Source: Planctomycetota bacterium (GTDB lineage: Bacteria > Planctomycetota > Phycisphaerae > Sedimentisphaerales > SM23-30). From it: a stretch of 11,335 nt of DNA. The translations under genes were made by a program, and so were the position numbers. The stretch is from contig JAKJEP010000082.1 of NCBI GenBank assembly GCA_022705365.1, positions 1 through 11,335 on the forward strand, in the 5' to 3' direction. Shown here in pieces: positions 7,961-11,335 of the stretch. Below the pieces are notes generated by a model. That model saw only the letters and a list, made by a program, of their open reading frames with translations, searched no databases and had not been told where the DNA came from. Positions within the stretch are counted from its first letter, which is position 1; each line of letters begins with the position of its first letter.

Positions 7961-8449
7961 ATCCAAAAGGAAATATTTCACGACTGATTAATATCAGGTG
8001 CATTTCATCTGAAGCGTAACCCTTGTATCTGCCTTCCTCGTTAAAACCAGTGAGAAGTTTGCCCTTGTCATCAAATATTGGAACTCCTTTGGGATGTCCC
8101 CCCAAGTCTGGCATACCTCCACCATGACTCCATGAATCTGCCAACATATGCAAAAACTTACCAAACTCCTTCGGATCACATCTATCTTCTCTGTTTTCAT
8201 CCAGGAGCTTATCGAAGGTATCAAAGACACACCGATTTTCGAAGCCCTGCACGACATACACCTGATTATGAAACGGCAGGAGCGGCCCGGCACAGGGGAA
8301 GTGATAATTATAATCCTCCTGCACCTCCGGCCGGAGGGTAAGTTTTATCCATCTCATGAAGTTCAACTTGGGTATATAAAAACAAGGGCATATCGCCCCA
8401 TTTCACCAGCACAAACAAGAAGATAGCAGAGGTTCCTTATTGTATTCAT
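7961..8449 (-). pseudogene. Frameshifted relic with HxxxDxxxH motif
   Basis: A broken minus-strand gene. One frame is open from about 8402 down past 8000 and encodes a protein-like stretch: FGKFLHMLADSWSHGG, then GHPKGVPIFDDKGKLL and YKGYASDEMHL. The H-x3-D-x3-H spacing (8148-8150, 8136-8138, 8124-8126) resembles the metal-binding helix of the zinc-dependent phospholipase C / DUF6765-like group (recognised by eye, uncertain). Just upstream the protein-like sequence moves to another frame, open 8436-8308, reading VLVKWGDMPLFLYTQVELHE with a hydrophobic leader, and an ATG at 8447-8449 is in the third frame. So at least one and probably two frameshifts separate the pieces. Downstream the frame simply runs into the antisense of the GH4 3' end, so the natural C-terminus seems lost. 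It is more AT-rich than the flanking genes. It could alternatively be a short functional ORF started from TTG at 8364-8366 (to 7911), which I think less likely. Confidence 0.55.
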
Positions 8450-8650
8450 ACCGCTACGCTAGCACAATCGGTCCTATGCCGCAAGTTTACATAAGTCGTT
8501 CAATGACAAAGAGAACCGAATTTCACGGGGGTACAACCAAATAGTGTGACTTCGAAATTTGACTTTTTCAATAGGAGATAATATGAAGGGGGAAATAATA
8601 AGATGGAATACTTTCACACATTTTGATCCGTACAAAAGATACATGCCAAG
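8450..8650. other. Non-coding, AT-rich remainder of the convergent gap
   Basis: No gene, terminator, RNA or repeat could be supported here. It lies between the relic and the 3' end of the minus-strand dehydrogenase. The only item of note is AGGAG (8573-8577) followed 5 nt later by an ATG (8583-8585) on the plus strand that opens a 38-codon frame running antisense into the dehydrogenase. Confidence 0.5.
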
Positions 8651-9661
8651 TTACCACCATTTGATAACTACACCCAATATGTTATCAACCTCCCCGTGAT
8701 TGATTGCTTGATAGAATACCGGTGCTTCCGCCGGGGAAAGGCAGTGGGTAATGGCCTGGTCCCATTTCACGTTTCCTCTGGCTATCCATCCCATGACCGT
8801 TTCCCGGCATGGTTGATAACCGTCTTCAGAAGGGAAATAGGCGGTTAGCTGTTTCTCATGAGCGAGCATCCAGGTAAAAGTGAGAGGGCTTTCCCCATAA
8901 TCGCCCTGAAATACAAACTTCCCATGCGGTTTACAGAGGGAAAGGGCTACATCAATACAGGCGGGATTACCGGATGACTCAAATACAATATCCGGTCCTG
9001 CCTGTGCAATTTGTGCCAGGCGGTTTTGAATATTCTCTTTTCCTGCTTCCAGGATATAATCGGCGCCAAAGCGTTTAGCGGCTTGTAATCGGTTTGGATT
9101 CCTGTCGATCGCGATCACGATAGCCCCGCGCAGTTTGGCTGCCGCTACATTCGCCAGGCCGATCAATCCGGTTCCCAGCACGACTACGATATCGCCTGTT
9201 TTTACCCCACTTTTATCCACACCGTGCAGCCCCACCGAAAGCATAACAAAAAGGGAGCCGGCGGCGTCATTCAGATTATCCGGAGCCGGGGCGGCACTAT
9301 GAGTTGGACTGGTGGTATCCACAATCGAATGGGTTCCGTGGGCTCCGGAAGTGGGAGAAACCTTTTGATTGTTTAGCAAGGCAGGAACCGAACTCCCCCG
9401 ATGATACACTTTGTCACCGACTTTGAAAGTATCAACATCGCTGCCGATTCGCTCCACTATTCCAACAGCCTGATAACCCAGCCAAATCGGGAATGGTCCC
9501 CACGAAGCTTGGTTGCGAACCAGCAGAAGCTCGGTACCGATGCTTATACCGGAATAAAGATTTTTCACCAGAATATCTTTCGGCCTTATATCAGGCAAAG
9601 TCACATCGGCCAAAAATATGTCCTGGTTCTCGGTACAGATAAGAGCTTTTGCATCTTTCAT
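8651..9661 (-). CDS. MDR-family dehydrogenase without catalytic zinc ligands
   Basis: NAD-dependent oxidoreductase of the medium-chain dehydrogenase/reductase superfamily (336 aa, typical length), cytosolic, with no signal peptide. The N-terminal GroES-like domain contains YSGISIGTE (36-44) where zinc alcohol dehydrogenases have GICxTD, so the zinc Cys is Ser40. LGYQAVGIVERIG (61-73) replaces the usual GHE, so the His is Tyr63 and the Glu is Gln64. The four-cysteine structural zinc loop is also absent. This pattern is known in the BchC-like branch of MDR proteins, so it is probably a natural zinc-free enzyme rather than a dead one. The Rossmann motif GTGLIG (163-168) followed by Asp186 at the end of the second strand favours NAD over NADP. 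It starts 41 bp after the uncharacterised upstream gene and is probably cotranscribed with it. AGGAAGG lies about 11 nt before the ATG. The substrate is unknown; a sugar or sugar acid would suit the neighbourhood (inference). Confidence 0.85.
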   Translation of the reverse strand: MKDAKALICTENQDIFLADVTLPDIRPKDILVKNLYSGISIGTELLLVRNQASWGPFPIWLGYQAVGIVERIGSDVDTFKVGDKVYHRGSSVPALLNNQKVSPTSGAHGTHSIVDTTSPTHSAAPAPDNLNDAAGSLFVMLSVGLHGVDKSGVKTGDIVVVLGTGLIGLANVAAAKLRGAIVIAIDRNPNRLQAAKRFGADYILEAGKENIQNRLAQIAQAGPDIVFESSGNPACIDVALSLCKPHGKFVFQGDYGESPLTFTWMLAHEKQLTAYFPSEDGYQPCRETVMGWIARGNVKWDQAITHCLSPAEAPVFYQAINHGEVDNILGVVIKWW

Positions 9662-9702
9662 GGCTTGAATTGCCTTCCTTTATAGTAATCTGTTTTTGTG
9701 TT

Positions 9703-11335
9703 TCAATGGCTATTCTTAGCTGATATCTGAGCCTCGGTAGTGACAATCGACAGCTTCTCTTCCACCCCCGGCAGCCAATCCTGCAGGATATACTCGCAGT
9801 TAATCACCTTCTCCACAAAATCCAGCGGAAAGTAATAGTAATGGTTCGACGCCTCAAATCCGATCCGGCTGTCCCGCCGGCTCAAATGAAACATCTGCAC
9901 CGCAATCTCCCGCTCCTCCTCCGCCGCCTTCCGCATCGCCTCCGCAAACTTCGCCCTCTCCTCCGGCTTCACCCCTTCCGCCGCCAGGGCATTGCGGGCG
10001 ATTATGAACCGCGTCTGATTGGCTACGCTGCGAAAATACTGCCAGCACACCTGCGCAATCGTGTAATCCTCCAGCAGCCGGGCACGATACCCCGCCTCCT
10101 CCTGCCGGCCCAGCGCCTTCTCAAAATCCGACAAACCCGGCTTCCATAGCCGCGCCATCTTGGCAAACTGCTCCGCATACACCTCTGCCGGGAAATGACC
10201 CCGCCAGGCATCCACATGGTCAAATGGAAATCCCACCATCGTTGCCCCGCACCCTGTCGCTGCCGGATACAACGGATTCGACGGCCCATTCTGATAGGGT
10301 GCTGTGTATAAACCTGTGTAGGGATGTTCCCGAAAGGCCGCACTGAACCGCCCCCACGCCCGCAATACATCGTCCACCGCCGCCGCCCCGTAATTATCCT
10401 GTGCCACCTTCGCCAGCACCTGTTCCATTGTACTATCTTTCCGCTCGCTGAACTCCCTGGCAATCTGCAAATTCGGCGACGGATATCCGCCCAGCGACCA
10501 GCTCAGCATATACCCATCCACCCCCGCCGCCGTCAGGTTCCGGCAATGCTCCGCCACCAGATTCATCGCGGGAATGAAAGGCACCGCCGACAGTTCCCAG
10601 GTATTGTTAAACGCCACCTTGGCCATCGTCTTCATCCCGTGCTTTTTGGCATACGCCCAGTGCCGGCTGGCCCGCGGCCCCGGCCCCACCGCACTGATGC
10701 TGTATTCTCCTATGTTAGTCTGGATACCGCTATGTTCCACCACCAGATCCCATTCACTCACACTCATCAGGCAGGCCTGCTGGGGCAGAAGACTGACCAG
10801 CGATTCCACCCACTCATTCTGCCAGCCCCAATCCCAAAAGATCACCTTGGCATCGGGATTGCCGGCCCATACTCCCTCGGCAATTGTGCTGTTAATCTCA
10901 GCCACCACCTCCGCTGCCGTCCGCTGACTGCAGCGCGGACAACCGGCCCCGCCGCTGTGGCTCCAGCAGCTTGTCAGATTCTCCGATGCGCTGATCGTGA
11001 ACACCCCACCCAGCCCCGGCACATTCTTAAAAATGTACGTCAGCGAATCCTTCACATACTGCCGCACCAACGGCACCGAGGTACACAGCGTCGCCAGCCG
11101 CTTCTCATGATCCTGCCCAAACTCACCAAAAATCGGATCCGGCGCCAACTGCCGCAGCACCACATGCATCCACACCCCGTTCACCCCCACCCGGCTCAAC
11201 CGCTCCAGCATCCCGTCCGGATACGGATTCAGCTCCGGATGCAGCAGCGGATCCCCAAACGACGCAAAATACGAATAGATAAACCGGATCGACTCCTCCT
11301 GCCCTGCCGCCGGCTTCTCGATCTTCTCACCCGTC
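9703..11335 (-). CDS. Uncharacterised, probably TIM-barrel glycosidase-like protein, 5' end beyond window
   Basis: The frame is open from the right edge to the stop at 9703: 543 visible residues, with the true start outside. The ATG at 11209-11211 is internal, because 41 in-frame codons precede it (TGEKIEKPAAGQ.., RFIYSYFASFGDPLLHPE) and are protein-like. I do not recognise a named family. The middle reads like successive strands of a beta/alpha barrel: VNGVWMHVVLR, GGVFTISASENLT (Glu118), AKVIFWDWGW, LMSVSEWD, KTMAKVAFNNTWE and VDGYMLSWSLGGYPSPN (272-288). Glu118 and the Asp/Glu near strands 5-6 are plausible active-site acids, as in GH20- or GH84-like enzymes, but no signature such as HxGxDE is present. 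Three cysteines (123, 132, 135; C-x8-CPRC) lie just after strand 4 and could bind a metal. The C-terminal 200 residues are helical (EERAKFAEAMRKAAEEEREIA). The coding sequence is much richer in GC and purines than its neighbours. It lies 41 bp upstream of the MDR gene. Confidence 0.8.
   Translation of the reverse strand, partial: TGEKIEKPAAGQEESIRFIYSYFASFGDPLLHPELNPYPDGMLERLSRVGVNGVWMHVVLRQLAPDPIFGEFGQDHEKRLATLCTSVPLVRQYVKDSLTYIFKNVPGLGGVFTISASENLTSCWSHSGGAGCPRCSQRTAAEVVAEINSTIAEGVWAGNPDAKVIFWDWGWQNEWVESLVSLLPQQACLMSVSEWDLVVEHSGIQTNIGEYSISAVGPGPRASRHWAYAKKHGMKTMAKVAFNNTWELSAVPFIPAMNLVAEHCRNLTAAGVDGYMLSWSLGGYPSPNLQIAREFSERKDSTMEQVLAKVAQDNYGAAAVDDVLRAWGRFSAAFREHPYTGLYTAPYQNGPSNPLYPAATGCGATMVGFPFDHVDAWRGHFPAEVYAEQFAKMARLWKPGLSDFEKALGRQEEAGYRARLLEDYTIAQVCWQYFRSVANQTRFIIARNALAAEGVKPEERAKFAEAMRKAAEEEREIAVQMFHLSRRDSRIGFEASNHYYYFPLDFVEKVINCEYILQDWLPGVEEKLSIVTTEAQISAKNSH

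Noticed and set aside
7984..7997. Short inverted repeat CTGAT-TAAT-ATCAG after GH4 as a terminator
   Set aside because: Five-base AT-rich stem with no following T-tract; far too weak.
8324..8337. 14-bp perfect palindrome CCTCCGGCCGGAGG near the frameshift in the relic
   Set aside because: About one palindrome of this length is expected by chance in the window; there is no loop for a terminator and no repeated copy.
8661..8688. Perfect 8-bp inverted repeat TTGATAAC/GTTATCAA with 12-bp spacer at the dehydrogenase 3' end, considered as terminator or operator
   Set aside because: It lies inside the coding sequence, is AT-rich with no U-run, and a few such 8-bp pairs are expected by chance in 11 kb.
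9841..10927. Plus- and minus-strand out-of-frame ORFs over the right-hand gene
   Set aside because: The high-GC composition lengthens spurious frames; they are low-complexity Arg/Leu/Gly-rich translations.
11209..11211. ATG as the start of the right-hand gene
   Set aside because: The frame stays open for 41 further protein-like codons to the edge, so the gene is truncated by the window.

Overview
The window looks like part of a carbohydrate-utilisation locus from a free-living or gut-type Gram-negative bacterium. It holds five intact or edge-truncated enzyme genes, one sugar-responsive regulator and one decayed gene. There are no SusC/SusD genes, and most starts have a clear Shine-Dalgarno sequence, so a Bacteroidota polysaccharide utilisation locus is unlikely. 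A GntR/LacI chimeric regulator, a very large multi-domain GH2 with planctomycete/lentisphaeral-style accessory modules, and a TIM-barrel-like protein of a type I associate with that group suggest the Planctomycetota-Verrucomicrobiota-Lentisphaerota assemblage. This is an inference, not an identification.

Layout. Positions 1-5111, minus strand: a two-gene unit of an exported GH2 glycosidase (1080-5111) followed 31 bp later by an exported GH29 alpha-L-fucosidase whose 3' end lies outside the window (1-1048). Positions 5112-5355: an AT-rich divergent control region with a perfect 9-bp inverted repeat whose half-sites are 21 bp apart. Positions 5356-7960, plus strand: the GntR/LacI-type regulator and then a cytosolic NAD/metal-dependent GH4 glycosidase whose CHG motif points to a uronic-acid-type substrate rather than galactose. 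Positions 7961-8650: no intact gene, but a frameshifted relic on the minus strand. Positions 8651-11335, minus strand: a zinc-ligand-less MDR dehydrogenase preceded by an uncharacterised, probably TIM-barrel, protein whose N-terminus is beyond the right edge.

Likely working model (inference): the exported GH2 and GH29 trim a fucose-containing glycan outside the cytoplasm, released sugars are imported by transporters not in this window, GH4 cleaves an alpha-linked uronide or hexoside in the cytosol, and the regulator controls both divergent units through the 5293-5322 operator. The right-hand pair is separated by the relic and may be an independent unit; its uncharacterised gene is visibly richer in GC than the rest. 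No tRNA, rRNA, CRISPR array or complete mobile element was seen.
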